From: Polyangiaceae bacterium
GTDB lineage: Bacteria; Myxococcota_A; Polyangia; Polyangiales; Polyangiaceae
NCBI GenBank assembly: GCA_025936045.1
Contig: JAICUB010000019.1
Span: forward strand, 59,179-123,178
Length of the DNA stretch: 64,000 nucleotides
Reading direction: 5' to 3'
Shown: positions 33,954 through 42,522 of the stretch, in pieces
How the letters are laid out: the number at the start of each line of letters is the position of its first letter
How positions within the stretch are numbered: the stretch's first letter is position 1
Position numbers and translations under genes: made by a program
The notes under the pieces: model-generated
The model's input: the letters and a program-made list of their open reading frames with translations, nothing else
Told to the model about the DNA's origin: nothing
Databases searched by the model: none

Positions 33954-34733
33954 GTGACCATCGTGTACGCGCACCGCGGCGCGGCGGCCGAGCTCCCCGA
34001 GAACACGCTGCCGTCCTTCCGGCGCGCGCTCGAGCACGGCGCGGACGCCCTCGAAACGGACGTGCATCTCACGGCGGACGGCGAGCTCGTCGCGACACAC
34101 GACGAGGACGGCGCGCGCGTCGCCGGCGTGCGCCGCGCGATCAGCGCGACCCCGCTCGCCGAGCTCCGCCGCTGGGACGCGGGGCACGTCTTCGTCGATG
34201 CGCGCGGAGAGCGGCCGTTCGAGGCGAGCGGCTACTCCATCCCGACGCTCGAGGAGCTCTTGGTGGAGCTCCCGCGCGTGCGCCTGAACGTCGACTTGAA
34301 GAGCGAGGACCCGCGGCTCGTCACGCGCTTTCTCGAAATCGTGCGGCGGCACGGCGCGGAGCAGCGCGTGGTCGCCGCGAGCTTCTTTCGCTCGACGCTC
34401 GTCAGGCTGCGCCGGAGCGGCTGGACCGGCGACAGCTCCTTCGCGCGGAGCGAGTTCTTGGCGTGCTGGCTCGTCCCCGCGTGGCTTCGCCTCGGCAAGC
34501 CGCCGGGGACGCGCGCGCAAATCCCGACTGCTGCGGGCCCGCTCCGCTTCGCGACGGCCCGTACGCTTCGAAAGCTGCACGGGCTCGGGCTCCGCGTCGA
34601 CTTTTGGACCATCAACGACCCAGCCGAAGCGGAGCGCCTCGTGGCACTGGGCGCAGACGGCATCATGACCGACGACCCCGCGCACATCGTTCCGGCCGTG
34701 CGCGCCGCGACACGGCGCGCCGGCGCGCGCTGA
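33954..34733 (+). CDS. Glycerophosphodiester phosphodiesterase
   Basis: 259-residue GDPD-family enzyme hydrolysing glycerophosphodiesters from lipid turnover to glycerol 3-phosphate and an alcohol. The GTG start at 33954 leads into [15 protein letters not shown], whose His-Arg-Gly and Glu-Asn are catalytic or metal-binding, then [20 protein letters not shown] (Glu-Asp and the second His). The C-terminal barrel strands [11 protein letters not shown] and [10 protein letters not shown] are typical. There is no signal peptide, so it is cytoplasmic (UgpQ-like). It abuts the convergent PEBP lipoprotein gene with no gap. Confidence 0.9.
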   Translation: MTIVYAHRGAAAELPENTLPSFRRALEHGADALETDVHLTADGELVATHDEDGARVAGVRRAISATPLAELRRWDAGHVFVDARGERPFEASGYSIPTLEELLVELPRVRLNVDLKSEDPRLVTRFLEIVRRHGAEQRVVAASFFRSTLVRLRRSGWTGDSSFARSEFLACWLVPAWLRLGKPPGTRAQIPTAAGPLRFATARTLRKLHGLGLRVDFWTINDPAEAERLVALGADGIMTDDPAHIVPAVRAATRRAGAR

Positions 34734-35609
34734 CTACTGCAGGCAGCCGTCGAGCATGTTGCCTGCCGTGCACGGATACTGGGCGCCCGCTGGCGGCGTG
34801 AAGGAGCTCGACCAGGCGTGCGAGGTGGCTCGATACTCCGTGACGCCGAGCGCGGGGAGCGTCTCGATGTATTGCGCGAGCTTGACCACGTAGTTGCCCG
34901 TCGGCATACCGCTCGTCGCGTCGACGTCCGGATCCGGTAGATCCGTGAGCTTCTCCGTGTCGAGCGCGTAGAGCGTAAAGGAATAGGAGTCGGTCACGAG
35001 GCTACACATGAACATCGGACTGCCGAGCGGGAAGGGATTCGGACACGGCGGAAAGAAGCCGTATGCGAGGTTCGACCATTGCAGCGCTCCGGGTACCGCC
35101 GTCGAGTGATATTCCGACCCCGGACCCGTCATGCCGCCGTCGATGCTGGTCTTGTCGGCCGGGATGTCCCACATCACCCAGTGGAAGCCGTGCGGGTCGC
35201 TGGCATTGTCCTCGGTGATCGAGATGTCCTTGAACGTGAGCGCGAAGCTCTTCGTGCCGTCGGGCACGCCCGTCCAAGTGAGGCTCGGCGATTTGCCGGT
35301 ACCGAACGCGTGGCCGTCGCACGTGTCTTCCGTCGGCAGCGCAGCGCAATTCTCGAAATCAGGGCTGCTGAGCTTGAAACCGGCGTCGCCCTCGGCAACC
35401 GAGGGCAGATCCGCGCAGGTGTGATGGTCCGTCGGCATGGGGGCGGTTTCGCAGGCCATGCCGCCCGTGCCGCCCGTAGCGCCGGCACCGGCACTGCCGC
35501 CCGAGCCCGCGCCGTTGCCGTTGCTGTCGTCGTCACTCGAACAGCCGGGAAGAGCCGCGGCAGCGAGCAGAAAAATCCCCCAAGCGAATCGAGAAGCCGT
35601 GGTCATCAT
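34734..35609 (-). CDS. PEBP/YbhB-family lipoprotein (first copy)
   Basis: 291-residue lipoprotein. Start at 35609 is supported by GGAGG 9 bases upstream and by the signal peptide ending ALPGCSSD; an Asp/Ser/Gly linker follows. The domain belongs to the phosphatidylethanolamine-binding (YbhB/YbcL) family: KSPSLTWTGVPDGTKSFALTF, the DPHGFHWVMWDIP ligand-site segment and DSYSFTLYALD. Cys residues in the insertions probably form disulfides. Ligand unknown. A second family member is at 56717-57418. Confidence 0.82.
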   Translation of the reverse strand: MMTTASRFAWGIFLLAAAALPGCSSDDDSNGNGAGSGGSAGAGATGGTGGMACETAPMPTDHHTCADLPSVAEGDAGFKLSSPDFENCAALPTEDTCDGHAFGTGKSPSLTWTGVPDGTKSFALTFKDISITEDNASDPHGFHWVMWDIPADKTSIDGGMTGPGSEYHSTAVPGALQWSNLAYGFFPPCPNPFPLGSPMFMCSLVTDSYSFTLYALDTEKLTDLPDPDVDATSGMPTGNYVVKLAQYIETLPALGVTEYRATSHAWSSSFTPPAGAQYPCTAGNMLDGCLQ

Positions 35610-36000
35610 TTGCGAATTGCCTCCGAAGTCCAGACGAACCGCGGGATATGAACCGTAGCTTCGACTCCTCGTCAATGCCTTCGAGGCGAGTGAGCGAAAA
35701 TGGCCGATAAGCCACATCGAAGTTGCAAAGGATGTTTTGGATTTCTCGCTTCCACTCTCAGGAAGCCAGACGAAACAACAAATTGCCTATTGCGCGGCTG
35801 CTACTCGCGAGGGCCGTGAAAATCCAAGGTTATCGACCAGCGTATGCGGGGGTGAAAATCCACACCTTCTCGAAACGGGCGAGCCCCACTACAGCGGGGA
35901 CCACTCGCATCGATCGTGAATTTTGGGGTCCCACTGGGTGAGACCCGCAAAATTCACTAGTTTTTGGCGTGGTCTGTCCCGTCGGTGCTTTCCTGTTTCG
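35610..36000. other. Gene-free, AT-richer block with a 16-bp inverted repeat
   Basis: About 390 bases without a convincing gene and visibly poorer in G and C than its surroundings. It holds a near-perfect inverted repeat, GTGAATTTTGGGGTC (35916-35930) against GACCCGCAAAATTCAC (35942-35957), with an 11-base spacer. Base composition and dyad suggest a remnant of a mobile element or a structured regulatory region; no transposase fragment is recognisable. Confidence 0.45.
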
Positions 36001-36026
36001 CTACACCCAAGCGAGCTTGGGTGTAG
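36001..36026 (-). terminator. Strong hairpin downstream of beta-propeller gene
   Basis: Perfect 12-bp inverted repeat CTACACCCAAGC (36001-36012) / GCTTGGGTGTAG (36015-36026) with a 2-base centre, 8 bases beyond the stop codon of the minus-strand beta-propeller gene. No U-tract follows on the minus strand, so termination is the likely but not certain role. Confidence 0.55.
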
Positions 36027-36034
36027 GCGCGCCG

Positions 36035-37021
36035 TCAAGGCCGAAGGACGAGCTTTCGAGGCGCATTGCCGACTCCGAATTTCTTGCTCACGGCGCGTGC
36101 CCTCAAATCGACGACGGCAAGGTCGTTGTCGCCCTCGTTCGTGACGTAGGCGGTGCTGCCGTCGGGAGCCACGGCGATCCAGTGCGGCTGAGTACCGGTC
36201 GGGACGCTGGCCGCGAGCGTGAGGGCCGCCGGATCGATGATTTCGAGCTCGCCCGCCGTTTGACTGACGGTGAGAATCGCTGTGCCGTCCGCCGTCGGTC
36301 GCACGTCGTGCGGAGAGCCGCCGGTGGTCACGCTCCCGGTGCGTTGTCCACTCGTGGCATCGAGCACGGCTATGTCCGCGGATCCACTGAGCGACGCGAA
36401 CAAGACGCCGTGCAGCTCGGCGAGCGCGCGCGGACCGGCGTCGAGCGCGAAGGTCGCGCCGAGCGTCGCCGAGGGTACGTCGACGACCTGGACGGCCGGC
36501 GCGTCGGTCGCCTGCGACGCCACGAACGCGCGCGTGCCGTCGGGGCTCGTGAGACTCGTGTGCGCCTTGCCCACGGCCGCGTGCGCGACGACGCCGTCAG
36601 TCGAAGTGTCGATCACGACGGCCTCGCCGTCACCCTGTACCGCGACGACGACGTATCTGCCGTCCGGCGTGATCGATAGACCGGCGGGTTGCATGCCCAC
36701 GGGCACGGTCGTGACGACGCGTCGTGCGGCGGGGTCGATCACGGCGACGCTGCCCGTGCTGTTGCTCGAGACGTAGACTTTCGCGCCGTCGGGCGTGATC
36801 ACGATGCCGTCGGGAGCCGTGACGGGGACTGTCCCGAGCACCGTGCCGAGAGAGAGATCGACGAACGCGAGGGCGTTGTCGCCGAACAAGCCGACGACGG
36901 CCTCCGCGCCGGAGCTCGCAGGTTCGTCACGGGTCGGTGACGCGTCGTCGGCGTTGCCGCCACCGCAGCCGGCGAGTGAAACGGCGATGAACAGCCTCGA
37001 GACGGTTTTCAGATTGAGCAT
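36035..37021 (-). CDS. YVTN-type beta-propeller lipoprotein
   Basis: 328-residue lipoprotein; start at 37021 gives the signal peptide LFIAVSLAGCGGG. The rest is a seven-bladed propeller of about 42-residue repeats: DGIVITPDGAKVYVSSNS, PAGLSITPDGRYVVVAVQ, SPDGTRAFVASQ, PHDVRPTADGTAILTVS, PHWIAVAPDGSTAYVTNEGDND. Such surface propellers are usually binding or scaffold proteins; no catalytic residues are evident. It is divergent from the CX4CH lipoprotein gene, with 112 bases between the two starts. Confidence 0.8.
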   Translation of the reverse strand: MLNLKTVSRLFIAVSLAGCGGGNADDASPTRDEPASSGAEAVVGLFGDNALAFVDLSLGTVLGTVPVTAPDGIVITPDGAKVYVSSNSTGSVAVIDPAARRVVTTVPVGMQPAGLSITPDGRYVVVAVQGDGEAVVIDTSTDGVVAHAAVGKAHTSLTSPDGTRAFVASQATDAPAVQVVDVPSATLGATFALDAGPRALAELHGVLFASLSGSADIAVLDATSGQRTGSVTTGGSPHDVRPTADGTAILTVSQTAGELEIIDPAALTLAASVPTGTQPHWIAVAPDGSTAYVTNEGDNDLAVVDLRARAVSKKFGVGNAPRKLVLRP

Positions 37022-37133
37022 GCCCGTAGAACGCAAAGCTCGACGCCCGGTTCCGCCCAGCACGCGAAATCCGCGCGACCCGAGGCTCGGACCCGAGGGG
37101 AACCTCGGCGGCCCGGCGCCGTTGTAGCCAGAG

Positions 37134-37574
37134 ATGAAACAATCGATCTCCGTGCTCGCGCTCGCGTTCGCTGCTTGCGGCGGAACGGATCGCCAGCCGA
37201 CCGGCCCCGAGCCGGAGCGTGAGCCCGCGTGCACTCCGCCCGCGGACGCGTCGGCACCCGCGTATAGCGACCTTTACGCGAGCTATTTCGCTGCGGGGAC
37301 GCCGGGGCACTGCGCCACGGCGCATTGTCATGGCGCTCCGGGCGCGAACGTCTGGTCATGCGGTGACTCAGCAGCCGATTGCTATGCGGGGATGGTACGC
37401 GCGGGCCTCATCAACGTCACCGATCCGGCGCGCTCGCTCATCGCCGACCCCCAGCGTTCGCCTCTTTTGTGGGTGAACCAAGCCGGCGACATGCCGTTCG
37501 ATTCGAACGCGCCGCTCCCCGCGGGGCGCGACGCGATTCTCGCCTGGGTCGCGGCCTGCGCGCCGAACGATTGA
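37134..37574 (+). CDS. Small lipoprotein with a CX4CH cytochrome-like motif
   Basis: 146-residue secreted lipoprotein (signal ending LAFAACGG). It contains GHCATAHCHGAPG, a CX4CH arrangement, followed by conserved-looking Cys in VWSCGDSAADCYAG and a C-terminal MPFDSNAPLP ... ILAWVAACAPND with a Met. The layout resembles a mono-haem cytochrome c domain in which the usual CXXCH is widened to CX4CH, with the Met as possible sixth ligand. Zinc binding or plain disulfides are alternatives. It precedes the sulfotransferase gene by 37 bases. Confidence 0.65.
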   Translation: MKQSISVLALAFAACGGTDRQPTGPEPEREPACTPPADASAPAYSDLYASYFAAGTPGHCATAHCHGAPGANVWSCGDSAADCYAGMVRAGLINVTDPARSLIADPQRSPLLWVNQAGDMPFDSNAPLPAGRDAILAWVAACAPND

Positions 37575-37611
37575 AGGTTGTCGGACGCAGGCGGCCGACG
37601 TAAACGGGCGC

Positions 37612-38859
37612 ATGCCGGCTTCGTTTTCGGACCGCGCCACGCAAGCCCTGCCGTGGCCCGCACGCGCGGCGAACCGAACGGGGGCCCTCCTGCGGGAGCT
37701 CGGGCTCGCGCTCGGCGACCTCGACCCCGCGAAGATGCGCGCGGCAGCGATCGTTCTCGCGGGTTCCGACGATTTCGGCGACGCCGACTTCGAACCCGGG
37801 CTCGCCGCCGTCATCGCGTCCGCCGAGCGCGACGCGCGACTCTCGCTCATCGGGCGCCTCGGCATTCGCGAGGCGATCGTGAACGCGCTCGCGAACCGCT
37901 TGCTCCGGGTGCGGGCGCGGCGCGAAGCACCGCAGGCGTTTGCGGAGAAGCTCACTCCGCCGCTGATCGTGCTCGGACTCCCGCGGAGCGGCACGACGCT
38001 GCTTCATCGCCTGCTGGCCCTCGCGCCGCGGGCTCGACCGCTCCATTACTGGGAGCTCCGGCGGCCGTTGCCCGCGCCCGACGGCGACGATCGGCTGAGC
38101 TGGGCCAGGCACCAGCAGCGGAGCTTCAAGTGGCTCGCGCGCGGGCTCGACGCCAAGCATTTCTCCGGACCGGACGCGCCCGAGGAATGCCTGTTTCTGT
38201 TCGACAGCTGCTTCGTGAGCGCCACGTTTTGGATCGCGGGACCACTCTACGGCTACCTGGATTTCTACCTGGGCGCGGATCAATTCGGGCCGTATCGGAG
38301 CTACCGCGAGTACCTCGAGCTCTTTCAGGCGCAAACCCCCGGCCACCGGCTGACCTTGAAAGCGCCCGTGCACACGGCGCACGTACCGGCTCTGCGTGCG
38401 GCGGTGCCGGAGGCGCTCTTGATTCAGCTTCACCGCGACCCTCGCCCCGCGGTCGCGAGCGCCAACAGCCTGTTCGAGACGCTGCATCGTGTCGTCACGG
38501 ACGAGCTCGATTGCGCGCGGCTCGGGCACGCGAACCTGAACCTGTTCGCCACGGGGATCGACCGGCTGCTCGCGGCCCGCTCCGCGCTGCCCGACGGCGC
38601 CATCTACGACGTCTACTACGACGATCTCGTCGCCGATCCCGTCGGCACCGTGCGCGGCATCCACGAACACTTCGGGCTGCCGTTCCTCGCAGAATACGAA
38701 GCGCAGCTCGGCGCGTTCGTGCGCGACAACCCGCGGCACAAGCACGGCAAGCACAGCTACGCCGCCGAGGACTTCGGCTTGACGGACGACGCCGTGCTCG
38801 CGCGTTTCCGCGCGTACGTGGAACGCTTCCCACGCGTCTTGCGCCATGCGCCAGGGTGA
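37612..38859 (+). CDS. PAPS-dependent sulfotransferase-family protein
   Basis: 415-residue protein with the sulfotransferase fold: the 5'-phosphosulfate-binding loop GLPRSGTTLLHRLLA near residue 124 and a 3'-phosphate region LLIQLHRDPRPAVASANS. Family members transfer sulfuryl groups from PAPS to carbohydrates, lipids or small molecules. No signal peptide, so probably cytoplasmic. The gene overlaps the FAD oxidase gene by 14 bases, so both proteins are made together and may modify one product. Start at 37612 is the first plausible ATG. Confidence 0.85.
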   Translation: MPASFSDRATQALPWPARAANRTGALLRELGLALGDLDPAKMRAAAIVLAGSDDFGDADFEPGLAAVIASAERDARLSLIGRLGIREAIVNALANRLLRVRARREAPQAFAEKLTPPLIVLGLPRSGTTLLHRLLALAPRARPLHYWELRRPLPAPDGDDRLSWARHQQRSFKWLARGLDAKHFSGPDAPEECLFLFDSCFVSATFWIAGPLYGYLDFYLGADQFGPYRSYREYLELFQAQTPGHRLTLKAPVHTAHVPALRAAVPEALLIQLHRDPRPAVASANSLFETLHRVVTDELDCARLGHANLNLFATGIDRLLAARSALPDGAIYDVYYDDLVADPVGTVRGIHEHFGLPFLAEYEAQLGAFVRDNPRHKHGKHSYAAEDFGLTDDAVLARFRAYVERFPRVLRHAPG

Positions 38860-40435
38860 GCTCGAGGTCCGGCACGGCGTGACGCTCGCGCCGCGCGGCG
38901 GCTCCGAGCGCGGCGCGGCCGACCACTACTTCTTGCCGCGTACGAGCTCGGAGGCGGCGCGCGCCCTGCTCGCCGCGCGCGAGCTCGCGCCGAAAGGCGC
39001 TCGCGGCGGCCTCACGCTGGCGGGTGCGGAGCGCTCGTTCGAAGGGCATTTCGTGCCGTGCGAATCGGCTGCGCCGCGCAGCGTACTCAGCAGCAAGCGA
39101 CTGCGCGGACAGGTGCGCGTGCTCGGACCGACCGCGACGTTACGCGGCGAACCGGCCATCGCCGTGCGCGCGCTCGCGGGCACGAGCTTCGGCGAGCTCT
39201 TGCGCGAGGTGCGGCACGTCGAGCTCGACGCGATGCCGTTCAGTTGCCCCTCGGCGGAAGCGATTTCGCTCGGCGGCGCGCTCGGCGTGAACACGCACGG
39301 GCGCACGTCGGCGACGTACGGCGGGCTCTTCGCCGAGCACGTCCGTCGCTTCACGTTGCTCGGCACGGACGGGCGCACGTACGACTGCCACGCCGCCGCC
39401 GAAAGCGAGCTCGAGCGGCGCCTGTTTCGCTACGTTCCGGGGGCGCTCGGCGCGCTCGGCTGCGTCACCGAGCTCGAGCTCGAGCTCGCGCACGTCGCGC
39501 CCGAAACGCGCGTGGTCACGGAGGTGCTCGACAGCCGGCGCGCCGATCCGGCAGCGAGCGTCGCGAGCTACCTCGCTAGCGTCGCGAGCGATGCGCACGC
39601 GCGCGTGTTCACCGAGGGATTCGGGCTCGTCTTCTTCGGCGCGCCCGGACGCGGCACGGGTGTCGTGCTCGGACGCAGGCGCTCCGCGAGGAACGAGCCG
39701 CGGGGCGGGACCCTGCCGCTATTTCGCGAGAACGCGGCGCTGAATCTGCTCGTGCAGGGGCTCTATCATCGCTTCCCCGCGCTGACGCGCGAGCTTGCCG
39801 GACGCCTCCTTGCACCCGGCAAGAGCTTCAGCGCTCCCTACGACCGCTGGGCCTTCTTCCTTTCGAGCTACGACGAGGCGGCGGTGCGGCTCGAACGTCG
39901 CGCGGCCGCAGCCGAGCCCCGCGGCCCGACGAGCGAGCTCGGGCTCGTGCACCAAGGCTTCGTGCTGACGAGTCGCGCGCTGCCGGCGTTCGTGGCGCTC
40001 GCGAGCGAGCTCTTCGCCGAACCCGCGTTCGAGCCCGTCGCCGGCGCCCTCGAGTATCTCGACATGCTGCCGCTGCCCGCTCCGACGACGCCGCTCGATC
40101 CGAGCCGCGCTGCTTTGGGCGCTCCGCAATCCGGCTCGGACGGCGGCACGCACGTGCTCAGTCTGAGCGTGGCAGTCCGTGAGCCGGCGCTGCGCGAGCG
40201 CGCGGAGGAGCTCTGCCGCAGCTTGACGGCGCGTGCCCGTGAGCAAAAACTCGAGGTCGTGGTGCAGCTGAACAAGCAGCACCACGTCGAGCCTGCGCTC
40301 TTGCGCGCGATGTACCGCACCCCGCTCGCCGAGCTCGCCGCTCTCAAAAGCGAGGTCGACCCCGACGCGCTCATCGGCTCCCGCTCTCTCGAGCGGCTCG
40401 GACTCAGCGCGGGAAACGAAACGCGCGCACGTTGA
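38846..40435 (+). CDS. FAD-linked oxidase, VAO/aldonolactone-oxidase-like
   Basis: 529-residue flavoprotein of the vanillyl-alcohol-oxidase superfamily. The FAD domain includes ISLGGALGVNTHGRTSATYGGL near residue 140, the loop that binds the pyrophosphate, and VPGALGALGCVTELELEL. The C-terminal half resembles D-arabinono-1,4-lactone oxidase-type proteins (VVQLNKQHHVEPALLRAMY). Whether FAD is covalently bound cannot be told. Coupled to the upstream sulfotransferase by a 14-base overlap; its last 32 bases overlap the convergent lipoprotein gene. Substrate unknown. Confidence 0.8.
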   Translation: MRQGELEVRHGVTLAPRGGSERGAADHYFLPRTSSEAARALLAARELAPKGARGGLTLAGAERSFEGHFVPCESAAPRSVLSSKRLRGQVRVLGPTATLRGEPAIAVRALAGTSFGELLREVRHVELDAMPFSCPSAEAISLGGALGVNTHGRTSATYGGLFAEHVRRFTLLGTDGRTYDCHAAAESELERRLFRYVPGALGALGCVTELELELAHVAPETRVVTEVLDSRRADPAASVASYLASVASDAHARVFTEGFGLVFFGAPGRGTGVVLGRRRSARNEPRGGTLPLFRENAALNLLVQGLYHRFPALTRELAGRLLAPGKSFSAPYDRWAFFLSSYDEAAVRLERRAAAAEPRGPTSELGLVHQGFVLTSRALPAFVALASELFAEPAFEPVAGALEYLDMLPLPAPTTPLDPSRAALGAPQSGSDGGTHVLSLSVAVREPALRERAEELCRSLTARAREQKLEVVVQLNKQHHVEPALLRAMYRTPLAELAALKSEVDPDALIGSRSLERLGLSAGNETRAR

Positions 40436-41093
40436 ACTCTTCACTGACGAAGGTCAGCCCCACCAAAATCCCAGCCGTCCAGAGCGCGTCGCGCGTAAAA
40501 CGCGGTTCGATGCCGCCGCGGAGCTCGAGCGTGAGCACGGTGCGGTTCCGGCGCACGCGCGCGTACTGCTCGAGCCACGGCTGAGGCTCGGCGCCGGGCT
40601 CGAAGTAGGGCACCGGCTCGCCGAACATGAAATTCCAGGGTCGTACGCTGACGGTCGACTCGTCGAGCGCGAGCCCGCCCATGAGCGCCCCGTGGAGCGC
40701 CGGGTCCACGAAGAGCTTGCCGGCATAGCGTTCGACGGCGAGCCCCGTCGTCGGGCCGAAGCTCAAGAGCGCGGGACCGAACCAGCGCGCGAACGCCGGC
40801 CCGAGGTCACCCGCTAGCGATTGAGTGCGCTTGGTGACGCGCACGCTCGCGCCGGCGTCGAACGTCGTGAGCCCGGCCCCGTCGCTCGAACCGAGCCCCG
40901 CCCGAACGTGAAGCTCGTCGCCGTACGAGCTCCGGCCCCCCGACGACGCCAGGACAGGCCCCACCGCGACCCCGTGCAGCGAGCTGCAGCCGAGGGCAGA
41001 GGCCGCCACGAACGCGCCGGCCAGGTTTCGCTTTACTTGGGCGACCGAGCTCTGAAATGCTCGGCCGGCCGGGGCTCCTGGGGCGATGATCAC
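40404..41093 (-). CDS. Lipoprotein of unknown function
   Basis: 229-residue exported lipoprotein; lipobox in FVAASALGCSSLHG. No ATG fits, and the GTG at 41093 is the nearest start giving a hydrophobic segment, so the N-terminus is uncertain and overlaps the divergent ferritin-like gene by 8 bases. The mature protein has strands such as GDELHVRAGLGSSDGAGL, FDAGASVRVTKRTQS and TVLTLELRGGIEP that suggest a beta-barrel or beta-sandwich. The 3' end overlaps the FAD oxidase gene. Confidence 0.6.
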   Translation of the reverse strand: MIIAPGAPAGRAFQSSVAQVKRNLAGAFVAASALGCSSLHGVAVGPVLASSGGRSSYGDELHVRAGLGSSDGAGLTTFDAGASVRVTKRTQSLAGDLGPAFARWFGPALLSFGPTTGLAVERYAGKLFVDPALHGALMGGLALDESTVSVRPWNFMFGEPVPYFEPGAEPQPWLEQYARVRRNRTVLTLELRGGIEPRFTRDALWTAGILVGLTFVSEEFNVRAFRFPR

Positions 41094-42522
41094 GACCAAT
41101 ATCCGAACACGCGAGGACCTGCTCGACGCGCTGAGCGTCGCGGCCGAGCTCGAGCACCTCCTACTCTGCCAGTACCTCTTCGCCGCGTACACGCTGAAGC
41201 GCTCGCCGGGCGAGGGGCTCGATCAGGTTCAGCTTTCGAAAGCGCGGGAATGGGGCTCGAGCGTCACGCTCATCGCGCGACAAGAGATGGAGCACCTCGG
41301 GCTCGTCATGAACATGCGCTCCTCCATCGGCGGCGAGCCGTACTTCAAACGCCCCAATTTTCCGCAAAAGCTCGACTACTTCGGTCGCTCGGAGCTGAAG
41401 CAGACCCTCACGCCGCTCGAGCGTGACACCGTGGCGCGCTTTCGCTTTTTCGAACAGCCGCACCCGGCGCCGGGAGCGGACTACTGCCAAGCGCCTCGCT
41501 CGGCGACCGATGCAGAGCGGGCGGCTCGCCTCGGCGAGCTCCACGCCGTCGAGCGTGACGGCGGCTTTTTCCCCGAACCCGAGCTGCTCGCGAGCGCGAC
41601 GGCTCGCCGGCGCGACGGAGCGCTCGGCGCGGTGAGCTTCAGCTCGATTCAAGACCTCTACTTGCAGATTTGGCTCGGCTTCTTCGTGGTGGCGGCCGAG
41701 CTCGGAGAGCAGGCTCTCTTCGACGGCGACCCGAACCGACAAATCTGGGGCGGTCCCGGCAGCCCGTACGCGGGAAGCATGAACGACCTCAATCAATACG
41801 GGGTCGACATCGTGGGAGTGACGGACCTCGCGTCGATGTCGTTCGCGGTGTTCGAGATCCTGTTTCAGGGCGAGGGCCTATTCGCGCCGAAGAGCTACGT
41901 CGAACACACGCATTATTGCCTGTTTTCGGCGATTCTCGCCGAGATGGACGCGCGCCCCGGGCTCGTCGTGTGCCGGCCCGTCGTGCAAAACCCGCTCACG
42001 CGCATGCACCCCGACATCAGCGCGCCCGGCGAGGTCAACTTGATCGAACGCCCGGAAACGCTCGAGCTCGCAGTGCTCACGAACGCGCTCTACGAGCTGA
42101 TGCTCTACCTCTTGCTCGTGCTCTACGGCGCCGAAAACCTCACGCCCGCTCAACGCGTCGCGCTCACCGACGCGGCGTTCTTTCCGCTCATGACCATGTT
42201 CATCCGACCCCTCGCCGAAATCCTCACGCAGCTGCCCGCGTTCGAAACGCGTCCCGGTAACGCCGGGCCCGGCTTCGAGCTTTCCGCGCCGGAGCTCCGA
42301 CTCGGCGCGGCAAAGCTCGATCCCATCGGCTTCATCCAGCGACGGCTCGACTCGGCCGTCGCGGCGTTCGGCGCCCTGTCGATCCTCGACATGCGCGATC
42401 GGTATCCGGCCATCGTGGAGCGGCTGCGCTACATCGGGGAGAACCTCGGGCGGCTCGCGACCGATTGGCGGCTGGGGTTCACGAACGTCGGGCGCAGCGA
42501 GGACGAGGGGACGAGCTCATGA
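41086..42522 (+). CDS. VioB/RebD-type ferritin-like domain protein
   Basis: 478-residue protein beginning with the ferritin-like domain found in violacein- and indolocarbazole-type iminophenyl-pyruvate dimer synthases: DLLDALSVAAELEHLLLCQYLFAAYTL near the N-terminus and LIARQEMEHLGLVMNM around residue 65, both with Glu-x-x-His metal-binding spacing, and later FAVFEILFQGEG and YVEHTHYCLFSAIL. VioB and RebD are about 1000 residues; this is a stand-alone half-size version with no oxidase partner of that pathway nearby. It overlaps the next gene by 4 bases. The reaction is unknown. Confidence 0.76.
   Translation: MITTNIRTREDLLDALSVAAELEHLLLCQYLFAAYTLKRSPGEGLDQVQLSKAREWGSSVTLIARQEMEHLGLVMNMRSSIGGEPYFKRPNFPQKLDYFGRSELKQTLTPLERDTVARFRFFEQPHPAPGADYCQAPRSATDAERAARLGELHAVERDGGFFPEPELLASATARRRDGALGAVSFSSIQDLYLQIWLGFFVVAAELGEQALFDGDPNRQIWGGPGSPYAGSMNDLNQYGVDIVGVTDLASMSFAVFEILFQGEGLFAPKSYVEHTHYCLFSAILAEMDARPGLVVCRPVVQNPLTRMHPDISAPGEVNLIERPETLELAVLTNALYELMLYLLLVLYGAENLTPAQRVALTDAAFFPLMTMFIRPLAEILTQLPAFETRPGNAGPGFELSAPELRLGAAKLDPIGFIQRRLDSAVAAFGALSILDMRDRYPAIVERLRYIGENLGRLATDWRLGFTNVGRSEDEGTSS

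Noticed and set aside
35723..35941. 72-codon plus-strand frame in the AT-richer block
   Set aside because: No ribosome-binding site, no family resemblance, and no support beyond being open; kept only as part of the gene-free block.
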